Positions 1 to 7,904 of a DNA stretch of 22,880 bases are shown here, one piece after another. The position numbers were made by a program, and so were the translations under genes. Origin of the DNA: UBA5399 sp964464145 (GTDB lineage Bacteria > Bacillota > Clostridia > Christensenellales > Christensenellaceae); assembly GCA_964464145.1 (NCBI GenBank), contig CAYXFB010000043.1:1-22880 (forward strand), in the 5' to 3' direction. Numbering within the stretch: position 1 is the stretch's first letter; each line of letters begins with the position of its first letter. The notes under the pieces were generated by a model that saw only the letters and a list, made by a program, of their open reading frames with translations, ran no database searches and was not told the DNA's origin.

Positions 1-181
1 TTTTTCATTTCCATAATTAAGACAAGTCCCATTTTTTATGTATTTCATTCCATATCGCTCCACTTTTCTGTGCCAAAAAAGAGCCAGTCTCATATTGCGT
101 TTTTCCGCAGTATAGCTGACTTTTCCCGTTTTTATAAAATACGACTTTTGCAGCACGATCACTTTTTACTAAGTTCAAATA

Positions 182-2641
182 TCAACGGCTAAAAACATAT
201 TTTTTGATAAAGGCCATCGTGTCCCTGCTAATGCCCCTGATCAGTTCAAACAATCCCTTTAGCAACCTGCCGTTCAGCATGTCCACAAGGCCGTAAAGCT
301 GTGGCGGCGTAAATGCACCGCCGCTGAAAAGGCTCAGCGAACGCAGTGGCATATCGGCGAGTGAGGCTTTCATCATGTTCTTTATATCCTCGCTGTTCTG
401 GCTCACAAAATTTCCCGCGTACTTGGAAATAAGCCGCTGCACTGTGCGCCCCACCCAAGTCGTGCCTATATCCGTTATTGTGCTGTTCACGGTGAAATGC
501 TTTTTACCGGGCGGCTCCACCACGGGCAACTCGCCTGAAAAAAGCGCGCCAAAGCCCTCATCCGAAACGGCGAGACCGTCCTTGGGCAGCTCAAAATACA
601 CGGGTGCCTTCTGCCTCTGCTCTGCCAGCAGCGCTTCCTTTCCGTCACCCTCCACCGAGATCTCCGCCCCTAGGCGTATATCCTCGCTGGACGAGCAGGC
701 ATACACGATGTATTCGCCGCCCTCCACCGCCCAGCAGTCCGCCGCGATGTTGAAATAGCTAAAGCAGCGTTCATCCAGCGCCACTTCTACTCGCTTGCTC
801 TCACCCGGCTCAAGATACACCTTGGCAAAGCCGCGCAGTTCCATTTTTGCGCGCGCCAGCAGCGAATCTTTCATGCCCACGTAAAATTGCGCCACCTCGC
901 TACCCGCGACGCTTCCAGTATTTTTCAGCGTGCAGCAAGCTGTAACGCGGCCATCCTCCCGCAGCAGCTCCAAATCGGAATATTCAAAATCCGCGTAGGA
1001 AAGCCCGTGGCCAAAGGGGTAGGCCAGTGCCGTGCCCGCCGTTTTATAGTATCTGTACCCCACAAAAATGCTTTCGCGGTATTCCACATTGTTGCTGTCA
1101 CCGGGGAAATAATTGAAGCAGGGCGTGTCCTCTATGCGCTCCGGCCAGCTTTCGGCCAGCTTGCCGCTCGGGTTCACCCTGCCCGTCAAAATATCGGCCG
1201 TACTTGCTCCGCCCGCCTGCCCACCCAGATAGGTCAGCAATATGGCCTTCGCCCTGTGCCTCCACGGCAGCGAAGCGGGCGCGCCCAGCTGCAGCACCAC
1301 TACCACGTTGTCATTGACGTCGCACACAGCCTCTATAAGTCTGTTGTGGCTTTCGGGCAGCTCCATATTTACACGGTCATAGCTCTCGCTCTCGTAGCTT
1401 TCGGGCAGTCCGGCGAATACCACCGCCACATCCTTGCCCTTGGCGGCTGCGCAAGCCTCGTATATGAGCTCCTCGTCCACCTCGTCCTCGTCGTGCGCAT
1501 AACCGTCCGCATAGTCTAACTCGATCCCCATCGCCATAAGCGAATCGTAGGCATTCGAAAGCTTTGTGGGGTTTATGCGGCTGCTGCCCGCGCCCTGATA
1601 GCGCATCGTTTTGGCGAAAGCGCCTATCACAGCCACCCTCGCCTCACCGCCAAAGGGCAGCGCGCCCTCGTTTTTAAGCAGCACGAAGGAGGCGTCCGCC
1701 GCCCGCTTGGCAATGGCGTGGTGCGCCTCCTTATCATATCTTTGTCCCTCGCCAAAGCTGGCCGCGCCCTTTAGCGCAAGCTCCACGAGCCGCGTCGCCG
1801 CACGATTCAGCGTGGCCTCGTCCAACCGTGCGGTTTTGACCGCGTGAACTATCTGCTTATCGTAAAAGTCGCCGGAGTTGGGCATCTCAAGCTCCATTCC
1901 GGCCTTCAGGGAATCTACCCTGTCGTTGGTTGCGCCCCAGTCCGAAACCACCGCGCCGCCAAACCCCCACTCGCCGCGCAAAACGTCCGTTAGAAGCCAC
2001 TTGCTTTCACAGGCATAGCTGCCATTTATGCGGTTGTAAGAGCACATGACCGTCCACGGATGCCGCTCCTTTATTGCCATTTCAAAACCGCGCAAATACA
2101 CCTCGCGCAGCGCGCGTTCGTCCACCACGGAATTCACCGTCATGCGGTAACGTTCCTGATTGTTGGCTGCAAAATGCTTTAAAGATGCGCCCACACCCAG
2201 CTCCTGCATGCCGCCTATTATAGCCGAGGCCATCCTGCCCGTGAGGTAGGGGTCTTCGCTTATATATTCAAAATTGCGTCCGCAGAGCGGGCTGCGCTTT
2301 ATATTAACTCCCGGGCCCAAAAGCACGGATACGCCCTCGGCAAGGCATTCTTCCGCCAGCGCGCGGCCAATATCGGCCAAAAGCTCCTCGTCGAAGCTGC
2401 ATGCCGTGGTGCAGGCGGGCGGAAAACAGGTGGAGGGGACACTCTCGTTTATTCCCAGATTGTCCGTTTCACCCTCCTGCTTGCGTAGCCCGTGCGGCCC
2501 GTCCGTCATCATTATTTCTGGTAGACCAAGGCGCTCTATTCCCTTCATGAGCCAATAATCCTTGCCAGAGCAAATCGCGGCCTTCTCATCCAGCGTCATT
2601 TCAGATACGATTTCTTTGCTTTTTATTTTTATGTCTTCCAT
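182..2641 (-). CDS. Glycoside hydrolase family 3 beta-glucosidase-type enzyme
   Basis: An 819-residue GH3 enzyme that should hydrolyse terminal beta-linked glycosyl residues. No signal peptide is visible, so it probably acts in the cytoplasm on imported oligosaccharides. The N-terminal (beta/alpha)8 domain starts with MTLDEKAAICSG (residues 15-26) and contains the KHF motif (K155-H156) and VVSDWGA with the likely nucleophile D234. The second alpha/beta domain contains ESESYDR, where E419 is the probable acid/base. A fibronectin-III-like domain spans about 555-650 (SEVAQFYVG near 581). Residues 680-819 form a C-terminal extension ending in an MPLRSLSLFSGG-like segment, which I recall from other Firmicutes GH3 proteins. 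The ATG at 2641 gives the expected N-terminus, but the only AGGAG upstream (2662-2666) is 20 nt away, too far for normal use. The gene stands alone. Substrate specificity (glucose, xylose or other) cannot be read from sequence alone. Confidence 0.93.
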   Translation of the reverse strand: MEDIKIKSKEIVSEMTLDEKAAICSGKDYWLMKGIERLGLPEIMMTDGPHGLRKQEGETDNLGINESVPSTCFPPACTTACSFDEELLADIGRALAEECLAEGVSVLLGPGVNIKRSPLCGRNFEYISEDPYLTGRMASAIIGGMQELGVGASLKHFAANNQERYRMTVNSVVDERALREVYLRGFEMAIKERHPWTVMCSYNRINGSYACESKWLLTDVLRGEWGFGGAVVSDWGATNDRVDSLKAGMELEMPNSGDFYDKQIVHAVKTARLDEATLNRAATRLVELALKGAASFGEGQRYDKEAHHAIAKRAADASFVLLKNEGALPFGGEARVAVIGAFAKTMRYQGAGSSRINPTKLSNAYDSLMAMGIELDYADGYAHDEDEVDEELIYEACAAAKGKDVAVVFAGLPESYESESYDRVNMELPESHNRLIEAVCDVNDNVVVVLQLGAPASLPWRHRAKAILLTYLGGQAGGASTADILTGRVNPSGKLAESWPERIEDTPCFNYFPGDSNNVEYRESIFVGYRYYKTAGTALAYPFGHGLSYADFEYSDLELLREDGRVTACCTLKNTGSVAGSEVAQFYVGMKDSLLARAKMELRGFAKVYLEPGESKRVEVALDERCFSYFNIAADCWAVEGGEYIVYACSSSEDIRLGAEISVEGDGKEALLAEQRQKAPVYFELPKDGLAVSDEGFGALFSGELPVVEPPGKKHFTVNSTITDIGTTWVGRTVQRLISKYAGNFVSQNSEDIKNMMKASLADMPLRSLSLFSGGAFTPPQLYGLVDMLNGRLLKGLFELIRGISRDTMAFIKKYVFSR

Positions 2642-2648
2642 ATTACGA

Positions 2649-2654
2649 ATTATA
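2649..2654 (-). promoter_or_regulatory. Candidate -10 element of the GH3 gene, leaderless geometry
   Basis: A perfect TATAAT on the minus strand lies 7 nt before the GH3 ATG, so a transcript starting at the usual distance would begin on the A of the start codon. No good -35 is visible at 17 nt. A TGG immediately precedes an overlapping TATATA and could act as an extended -10. The alternative is a more upstream start, which would include the distant AGGAG. Confidence 0.3.
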
Positions 2655-2779
2655 TACCATACTCCTAAAAAAGTGTTTAATAAGATTTATACGGTAATGA
2701 TACCCCTTCGCTGCATCCGCTAAAACAAATTGTGTTTTTTGGATGGTAAATAGTATAGAATAGAGTCTGGAGGTGCGCC

Positions 2780-3160
2780 ATGATAAAGAAAATAGATCAC
2801 ATAGTTATAACCACGGCAAAACCTAAAGAATGCACCGCTTTCTACCAAAAACTGGGCTTCACGGTAAAGGACGCGGGCGGCCGGTTCGAGCTGTTTTCCG
2901 GTGATTTTAAGATAAATGTGCACATACTGGGAAGCGAGCTTTCGCCCCACGCGCAAAACGTTATGCCGGGCAGCGCCGATATATGCCTGGAGCTGAGCAT
3001 CCCGATAGAGGAATGCAAAGCCCTGCTTCTTCGCGCCGGGCTGGAGATAGAGCTGGGCATAGTGCCCCGCAACGGCGTACGCGGCGAAATGCGCTCCATA
3101 TACCTGCGCGATCCGGACGCAAATCTGGTGGAGCTTTGTTCTTATACAGTTTCCCCATAA
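2780..3160 (+). CDS. VOC-family (glyoxalase/dioxygenase fold) protein
   Basis: A 126-residue vicinal-oxygen-chelate protein made of two beta-alpha-beta-beta-beta modules. The N-terminus has the typical DHIVI motif (H7), followed by FYQKLGF, a second histidine in NVHIL (H48), and the C-terminal pattern YLRDPDANLVEL with E118. H7, H48 and E118 are the positions normally used for metal binding, so a metal-dependent reaction is possible. It resembles the single-domain group often labelled 'VOC family virulence protein', whose substrate is unknown. The ribosome binding site GGAGGTG lies just before the ATG. It is divergent from the GH3 gene and followed by a separately promoted gene, so it is probably monocistronic. 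Confidence 0.85.
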   Translation: MIKKIDHIVITTAKPKECTAFYQKLGFTVKDAGGRFELFSGDFKINVHILGSELSPHAQNVMPGSADICLELSIPIEECKALLLRAGLEIELGIVPRNGVRGEMRSIYLRDPDANLVELCSYTVSP

Positions 3161-3194
3161 AAAAATTTATGTTTTTATATCGCGAATGCCATGT

Positions 3195-3223
3195 TTGCAA
3201 AATAACGCGCGGGATACTATAAT
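3195..3223 (+). promoter_or_regulatory. Sigma70-type promoter of the FnIII-repeat protein
   Basis: TTGCAA (3195-3200) and TATAAT (3218-3223) are separated by exactly 17 bp, a near-consensus vegetative promoter. The predicted start near 3230 leaves an untranslated leader of about 80 nt before the gene at 3311. Confidence 0.65.
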
Positions 3224-3310
3224 TTTATACAGGGTTATTTTGTACGAAGCTAAGTTCTTTTTCACTAACTGTATACAAACCAATAGAATAAAGAAATGTG
3301 GGGTCATACA

Positions 3311-4420
3311 ATGAAGAAACTAATTTCAACCGTCATTATAATAGCCTTCGCGCTCACCTTATGTTTGCAAAGCGTAGCCTTTGCGCAGGAGATAGCGACG
3401 GAGGAAGCGATATTGCAGGAGGCAGTTCCCGCCGAGGAACCAGCCGAGGGTGCTTCCGCCGAAGTCACTCCTGATGAGGATGTCGCGGAAAGCGAGGCCG
3501 CCGAGGCTCCCGCAGTTCCCGATCTGCTGCAGCAATTCAAGGACAGGATGAGCGAGGGAGCGGAAGCTCAGGAGAACATTCTGCCCGCTCCCGCAAACTT
3601 TGCCGCTCTGCTGAACGACTCCCACTCCATCTATTTGATGTGGGATAAGGTACCGGGGGCGATAGGCTATGCACTATTCTACTGGGTTGGCGATCCGGAG
3701 AGCGTTGAGTTGCTGGACGTTTTTCTGCCTAACACAACAGAATATCTTCATTCGGGGCTTCAAACGGGAGTGCAATACAATTACGTTATAGCCGCCGTAG
3801 AGCCGGACGGTACACTGGGTCAGCTCTCGTGGCCGCCGGAAGCAAACATTCCCCGCAACCTTCTGCCCGCACCAAAGGGCATAAAGGCGGCAAACGCAGG
3901 CTACAACAGCGTTAAGGTGACCTGGGGCGCGGTTTCGGGCGCGGTTCAGTACGCAGTTTTCAGATATTTCGATTCGGGCGTGATAAGCGACCTTTTCATG
4001 GTACCCTCTGCGCAGAAAAGCTATGTGGATAAAGGCCTCACCACGGGAAAAACATATATGTATCGCGTGTATGCGGTGGATAGCTACGGCGATCTGGGCG
4101 CAACCATGAACCACGTAAAGGTGATTCCCAAGGTAGCCAAGCCCGCAGGCTTCAAGGCAACGGCCGCCTCGGGCAATAAAATAAAACTCTCCTGGAGCAA
4201 GTCCTCCGGCGCGTCGGGCTACTATATATACCGCGCTACCTCCAAGACAGGTACCTACAGCGTGGTAAAAATGTTGGGCGCAGGCACGGCCAGCTATACG
4301 GACTCCAAACTGACCGCGGGCAAGACCTACTATTATAAAATAGTGCCCTACCGCACAGTATCCGGCAAAAAGATAAAGGGAGTTACCGCCGGGCCGATCG
4401 CCGCCAAGGCCAAGGCCTAA
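3311..4420 (+). CDS. Secreted protein with three fibronectin-III-like repeats
   Basis: A 369-residue exported protein. Residues 1-25 form a classical signal peptide: MKKL, a hydrophobic core, then VAFA with likely cleavage before Q26. Residues 26-90 are an acidic, Ala/Glu/Pro-rich linker. Three FnIII-like repeats follow at about 91-182, 184-273 and 277-365. Each has a Trp in the second strand (W111, W205, W295), a G-Y/Q-Y-x-[IVL]-[FY] segment and a G-[KV]-x-Y-x-Y-x-[IV] segment near its end. The last repeat is richest in Gly, Ser, Lys and Tyr. There is no LPXTG motif, membrane anchor, S-layer homology or catalytic domain, so it is either free or held non-covalently at the surface. I chose the ATG at 3311 because a G-rich Shine-Dalgarno-like stretch lies about 7 nt upstream and MKK starts a normal signal peptide; an in-frame ATG at 3296 would add five residues. 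Function unknown, possibly adhesion or carbohydrate binding. Confidence 0.8.
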   Translation: MKKLISTVIIIAFALTLCLQSVAFAQEIATEEAILQEAVPAEEPAEGASAEVTPDEDVAESEAAEAPAVPDLLQQFKDRMSEGAEAQENILPAPANFAALLNDSHSIYLMWDKVPGAIGYALFYWVGDPESVELLDVFLPNTTEYLHSGLQTGVQYNYVIAAVEPDGTLGQLSWPPEANIPRNLLPAPKGIKAANAGYNSVKVTWGAVSGAVQYAVFRYFDSGVISDLFMVPSAQKSYVDKGLTTGKTYMYRVYAVDSYGDLGATMNHVKVIPKVAKPAGFKATAASGNKIKLSWSKSSGASGYYIYRATSKTGTYSVVKMLGAGTASYTDSKLTAGKTYYYKIVPYRTVSGKKIKGVTAGPIAAKAKA

Positions 4421-4505
4421 GCGCAACAAATCAAACGCCGTATAAAAACAGGCTTCCTTTGGAAGAATTGCGTTTGCGGCTTTTTTGACAGTCTGAGGCC
4501 TCCTC

Positions 4506-4525
4506 ACGGGGGGCCCGTTTTTTTT
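4506..4525 (+). terminator. Rho-independent terminator after the FnIII gene
   Basis: ACGGG and CCCGT form a short GC stem around a GGG loop, followed directly by eight T and, after one G, six more T. A weaker long-range stem, CAAACGC with GCGTTTG, lies just upstream (about 4432-4476). It is oriented for plus-strand genes and separates them from the convergent GGDEF gene ending at 4540. Confidence 0.7.
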
Positions 4526-4539
4526 GTTTTTTCAGGCGC

Positions 4540-6120
4540 TCAAATTCCGGAAACGCCGTTTCGTCCTTCGAGCTTCACCTTATACAGCGCCTTATCAGCC
4601 ATGTTCAAAACATGCTCCGGCTTCATGCCCTCGCCCGCCGCCTCGTTATGGTAGCCTATTGAAACGGTGAGTTTATCACAGCAAAGCGATTTTTCGTGGT
4701 CTATACCCTGCGCCGCTATATTTTCACACACGCTCTTCGCATATTCAGCCATCTGTTCGTCCGTTTTGTTCACACACAGGCAAACAAATTCATCACCGCC
4801 GTAACGCGCGGTATATATATTCTCGTCGGCGCTCTGCGCAATGGCGCGCGCCACACGCACCAGCACCTTGTCGCCCTCAAAGTGGCCGTAAAAATCGTTG
4901 TATTGCTTAAAATAATCCACATCCAGCATTATGTAGCCAAGTGATTTAAGGTCACCGCGCTGCAACGTTTTGGTTATTAGCTTGCTTAGATAGCGGCGAT
5001 TGTACAGCCCGGTCAGTTCGTCCATCTGACTCATGCGCTCCAGCTCCCTGTTTTGCGAATATACCGCCTCGTAATCCGTTTGCGCTTTGGTCAGCTCTAT
5101 TTTGGAGATCATGCTTTGCACGCGCGCGCTGTCCTCTATTTCAGACATCTGGCGCATTATGTCATAATATTCGCGTAATGAGCTTAGCATCAAAGCATCG
5201 TCTTTCACAAGCTCGCTGTATTTTATTTTTATAAGCTGTATATTGTAACGGTTCACAAGCGAGGCGTCCTTTTCAAACTCGCAGAGTATATCCAACATAC
5301 TCTTCGCCCTCTTCAAATCGCCCATCTTCATGAGGGCTTCGCACACACCCTCCAGCATATCGCATACGAAATACTTGTTTTCAAACTCCAGCATGCCCAT
5401 ATCCATGAGTCGGTCTATTTCTTTTACGGCGCTTTCCGCATCGCCTATTTTTTCGTAGTAAGAGAGCCACGCCACGCCTATTCTTATCTTTTGATACAGG
5501 CTATCGCCAATTAGGCTGTCGCATTTCAGAAGTGTTTCCTTCATGCCCTCGCTGTCGTTCAGCATGTTGCACATTTCCGCCAAATTGCTGAGATAGCTTA
5601 CAGCGTTTCCTCCCGCGCCTTCCTTTATGTATGGCTCTATAGTGGCAAAGGCTCGCTCAAAGTATTGCTTGGCCGTAAGCCAGTCTCCTCTGTTGCCAAA
5701 GGCCAGACCAATATTGTTTAGCAGCTTGCTTAAAATATCCTCATCCGAAAGCTTTTCGGCCAGCTCTATACCCTTTAAATAATAGCCTATGGCCGTCTGT
5801 TCATCGTTCAGCTTAAAATAATATAACCCTGCAAAATTGTACAGCGAGACAGTCAGATCGTCATAGCCGTACTTTTCGCACAGCATACTGGCGCGTATCA
5901 GATGAAAATTGCAGCTGCCATACTTGCCCAGTGCAAGGTAACCGTCCATAAGATAAACGTGCGCAAAGGCACAGATATAATTATCCTGCCAGGGCTCGGC
6001 AATACCCAAAAGCTGCTTGCAGAGGCGAACCTCCTCTTCAAGATCGGTATAGCGCACCTCCAGTATCCGGTTCATCAATTCAGTTTCGTTTAGGCGGCTT
6101 TCCTGCTCCATATTGTTCAT
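4540..6120 (-). CDS. Soluble TPR-GGDEF protein, predicted diguanylate cyclase (distal copy)
   Basis: A 526-residue cytoplasmic protein predicted to make cyclic di-GMP from two GTP. Residues 1-330 are helical TPR-like repeats (for example the stretches near 95-125 and 135-165). A short coiled-coil linker (about 330-365) leads into the GGDEF domain, which starts with MDELTGLYNRRYL (about 366-378), has the metal-binding DVDYFKQYND (400-409) and an intact active-site loop GGDEF (441-445). The RxxD inhibitory site normally found just upstream of GGDEF is absent (that stretch reads DENI). There are no membrane segments and no EAL or HD-GYP domain. Its start overlaps the stop of the preceding gene in ATGA (6117-6120), with GGAG 5 nt upstream, so the two genes are translationally coupled. 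It shares domain plan, exact length and the RILEVRYTDLEEE motif with the upstream gene. What the TPR region senses is unknown. Confidence 0.88.
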   Translation of the reverse strand: MNNMEQESRLNETELMNRILEVRYTDLEEEVRLCKQLLGIAEPWQDNYICAFAHVYLMDGYLALGKYGSCNFHLIRASMLCEKYGYDDLTVSLYNFAGLYYFKLNDEQTAIGYYLKGIELAEKLSDEDILSKLLNNIGLAFGNRGDWLTAKQYFERAFATIEPYIKEGAGGNAVSYLSNLAEMCNMLNDSEGMKETLLKCDSLIGDSLYQKIRIGVAWLSYYEKIGDAESAVKEIDRLMDMGMLEFENKYFVCDMLEGVCEALMKMGDLKRAKSMLDILCEFEKDASLVNRYNIQLIKIKYSELVKDDALMLSSLREYYDIMRQMSEIEDSARVQSMISKIELTKAQTDYEAVYSQNRELERMSQMDELTGLYNRRYLSKLITKTLQRGDLKSLGYIMLDVDYFKQYNDFYGHFEGDKVLVRVARAIAQSADENIYTARYGGDEFVCLCVNKTDEQMAEYAKSVCENIAAQGIDHEKSLCCDKLTVSIGYHNEAAGEGMKPEHVLNMADKALYKVKLEGRNGVSGI

Positions 6121-7697
6121 AAGCTCTCCACCTGCACCACGGTCACCCTGTTGCGCCCCTCTTTCTTGCTTCTGTAAAGCGCCCGGTCCGCCAGCTCCAT
6201 CACCACGGTTGTATCGGTGGAGCCACTGCCTATTGCCGCACCCACAGAAAGCGTAACGCGGTCGGCGCAGAGCGATTTTTTATGCTCTATATTACGTCTT
6301 TCCAGATCGGCCCGCACCAACGCTATATACTCTCTTATCTGGCTTTCTCCCACGTCCTCGCATATACAGGTAAACTCGTCTCCGCCAAAACGGCAGGGGT
6401 ATATGCCCTCCGTTCTATTATCGTTGAGGCAACCACTCACCGCTTTCAGCACCTCGTCACCCTTTATATGCTTATAATGATCGTTGTATTCCTTAAAATA
6501 GTCCACATCCACCATCACAATGCTTATTTCTTTACGCTGCTCGCCTTCTGAAAGCCTGCGAACCAAGTTTTCCATGTGCCTGCGGCTATAGCTTCCCGTA
6601 AGCTCGTCTATATCGTTTTGGCTTTTCAGCTCCTCCTGCTCGCTTACAAGCGCCTCATTGGAACGGTTCAGCTCATCCAGCCTTATCATGGCCTTCATGG
6701 CGCTCGTTATGGTCTCATCTATCTTGTTTTTTATTTCCTGCATCTTTTCGTAATAGCGGCGGTATGCCTCAAAATGTTTTTCCTCCGGCTCGAAGGCCAG
6801 CACATAGGCTATGCGCTTTTTTTCCATTATGTTAAGCTGATCCACGCTGCCCTTTTGGCATGTCTTCTCCATAAGCTTGAAAAACTTATGGGCATATTCA
6901 CCGCACCCTATGTCCATCATACATTGAAAAAGTGCGTGGTAGTTTTCAAACTCCAGCATTTTTTCCTGCATGCGATCATTTTGCTGAGACAATATCTTGT
7001 CCACCCACTTGACGCACTGCTCCATCTCGCCTTTTTTGGCATGATAAAGGCACCAATTCACTTGTAGGCAGCGCTCCTTCAATACGGGGTCGGCCTCCGC
7101 GCGCTCGCACTCCTCTATGTATTGCAGCGCTTCATCCGGCTTTCCGGCCGCAGACAGCGCCTCCGCCAAATTGCTCATGAAAATTATGCGCAAATGCGAA
7201 TCCGGAAGCGATTTTTGCAGCTCATATGAATGTTTGAAATATGCCAGCGCCATATCGCTATCGTTGCGCCGCTGAAAGGAAAATGCCATATTGTTCAGTA
7301 TGGCTCCCTCAGAGACAGCGTCACCCAGCTTTCTTGCCAGGCTCAGCGCGTCTATATTATATTGTATGGAATTTTGTTCATCCGCTCTGTGTTCGTAAAA
7401 TATGCCCAGCAAAAGGTATACTCGCATGCGAACCTCGTCGCATTCGTCCATTTGCTTGTCTTCAAGCAGCGCAAGCGCGCGCAAAAGATGATCTCCGGCT
7501 CTGTCAACCTCGTTTACGGCCACATAATAATCGCCCAAAAAAGTATGCGCAAACATTTGACCGTATGCGTCGCCGTTGCTATCCGATAGCTTCAGCAACT
7601 CCCTGCACAGCCGTTCCTCCTCCTCAAGATCCGTATACCGAACCTCCAGTATGCGAGTTGTATAATAATTCAGTTCTTTGCACACGTCTTTTACCAT
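6117..7697 (-). CDS. Soluble TPR-GGDEF protein, predicted diguanylate cyclase (proximal copy)
   Basis: A 526-residue partner of the adjacent GGDEF gene with the same plan: TPR-like helices from about 20 to 330 (e.g. NNMAFSFQRRNDSDMALAYF near 135-154), a helical linker, then a GGDEF domain with DIDELTGSYSRRHM (362-375), DVDYFKEYND (397-406) and the catalytic loop GGDEF (438-442). No I-site RxxD is present at the usual place (TEGI instead), so product feedback by that route is not expected. No signal peptide or transmembrane segment is visible. The ATG at 7697 is used because the frame closes shortly upstream; the only good Shine-Dalgarno (GGGAG) is about 22 nt upstream, an unusual distance. 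It is the first gene of a two-gene operon. The two copies have diverged clearly outside the catalytic motifs and the first 30 residues, so they probably respond to different partners. Confidence 0.88.
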   Translation of the reverse strand: MVKDVCKELNYYTTRILEVRYTDLEEEERLCRELLKLSDSNGDAYGQMFAHTFLGDYYVAVNEVDRAGDHLLRALALLEDKQMDECDEVRMRVYLLLGIFYEHRADEQNSIQYNIDALSLARKLGDAVSEGAILNNMAFSFQRRNDSDMALAYFKHSYELQKSLPDSHLRIIFMSNLAEALSAAGKPDEALQYIEECERAEADPVLKERCLQVNWCLYHAKKGEMEQCVKWVDKILSQQNDRMQEKMLEFENYHALFQCMMDIGCGEYAHKFFKLMEKTCQKGSVDQLNIMEKKRIAYVLAFEPEEKHFEAYRRYYEKMQEIKNKIDETITSAMKAMIRLDELNRSNEALVSEQEELKSQNDIDELTGSYSRRHMENLVRRLSEGEQRKEISIVMVDVDYFKEYNDHYKHIKGDEVLKAVSGCLNDNRTEGIYPCRFGGDEFTCICEDVGESQIREYIALVRADLERRNIEHKKSLCADRVTLSVGAAIGSGSTDTTVVMELADRALYRSKKEGRNRVTVVQVESL

Positions 7698-7717
7698 GCG
7701 ACTGTCTTTTATGTCTT

Positions 7718-7814
7718 ACTCCCTTTATAATGATTCCACATTCCAGCAAAGCTGCCTGATAACCAAGCCTCGCAAATCACCTGACCCTATAAGTCGCAAG
7801 CCATTTATTGCGAG
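7718..7814 (-). promoter_or_regulatory. Structured leader of the TPR-GGDEF operon
   Basis: In the minus-strand transcript, TCGCAA (complement of 7808-7813) can pair with either of two downstream copies of TTGCGA (complements of 7794-7799 and 7770-7775). These give a tight 6-bp hairpin or a longer 7-bp stem that exclude each other. Further downstream, a CAGC-TTT-GCTG hairpin and a TGATT/AATCA pairing can form before the GGGAG. No known riboswitch core, including that of the cyclic di-GMP classes, could be recognised. Structure is inferred by eye only. Confidence 0.3.
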
Positions 7815-7847
7815 CGTTATATAGCGGCACGGTACTTTCTATTATGT

Positions 7848-7876
7848 ATTATATCACGGTGCTGAGCAATTCAAAA
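7848..7876 (-). promoter_or_regulatory. Candidate promoter of the TPR-GGDEF operon
   Basis: A perfect TATAAT (7848-7853, minus strand) lies 17 bp from a weak TTTTGA (7871-7876). Transcription from here would give a leader of about 145 nt before the first GGDEF gene. The poor -35 suggests weak or activator-assisted use. Confidence 0.4.
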
Positions 7877-7904
7877 GTATACTTTATAAATTATTCAACA
7901 ATAT

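Noticed and set aside
1..181. Possible gene or clear terminator at the left edge
   Set aside because: No coding signal is visible. A weak ATA-TGCG/CGCA-TAT hairpin followed by a distant T-run exists on the minus strand, but it is not convincing as the GH3 terminator.
887..1519. Long plus-strand open frame antisense to the GH3 gene
   Set aside because: No recognisable domain, no ribosome binding site, and it mirrors the GC-biased third positions of a clearly real gene on the other strand. Similar antisense frames at 3674-4507, 10119-10742 and 10597-11262 were dropped for the same reason.
7698..7847. Cyclic di-GMP riboswitch in the leader of the GGDEF operon
   Set aside because: It would fit the gene function, but the conserved core and tetraloop-receptor elements of the GEMM classes cannot be found. 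Only generic hairpins are visible.
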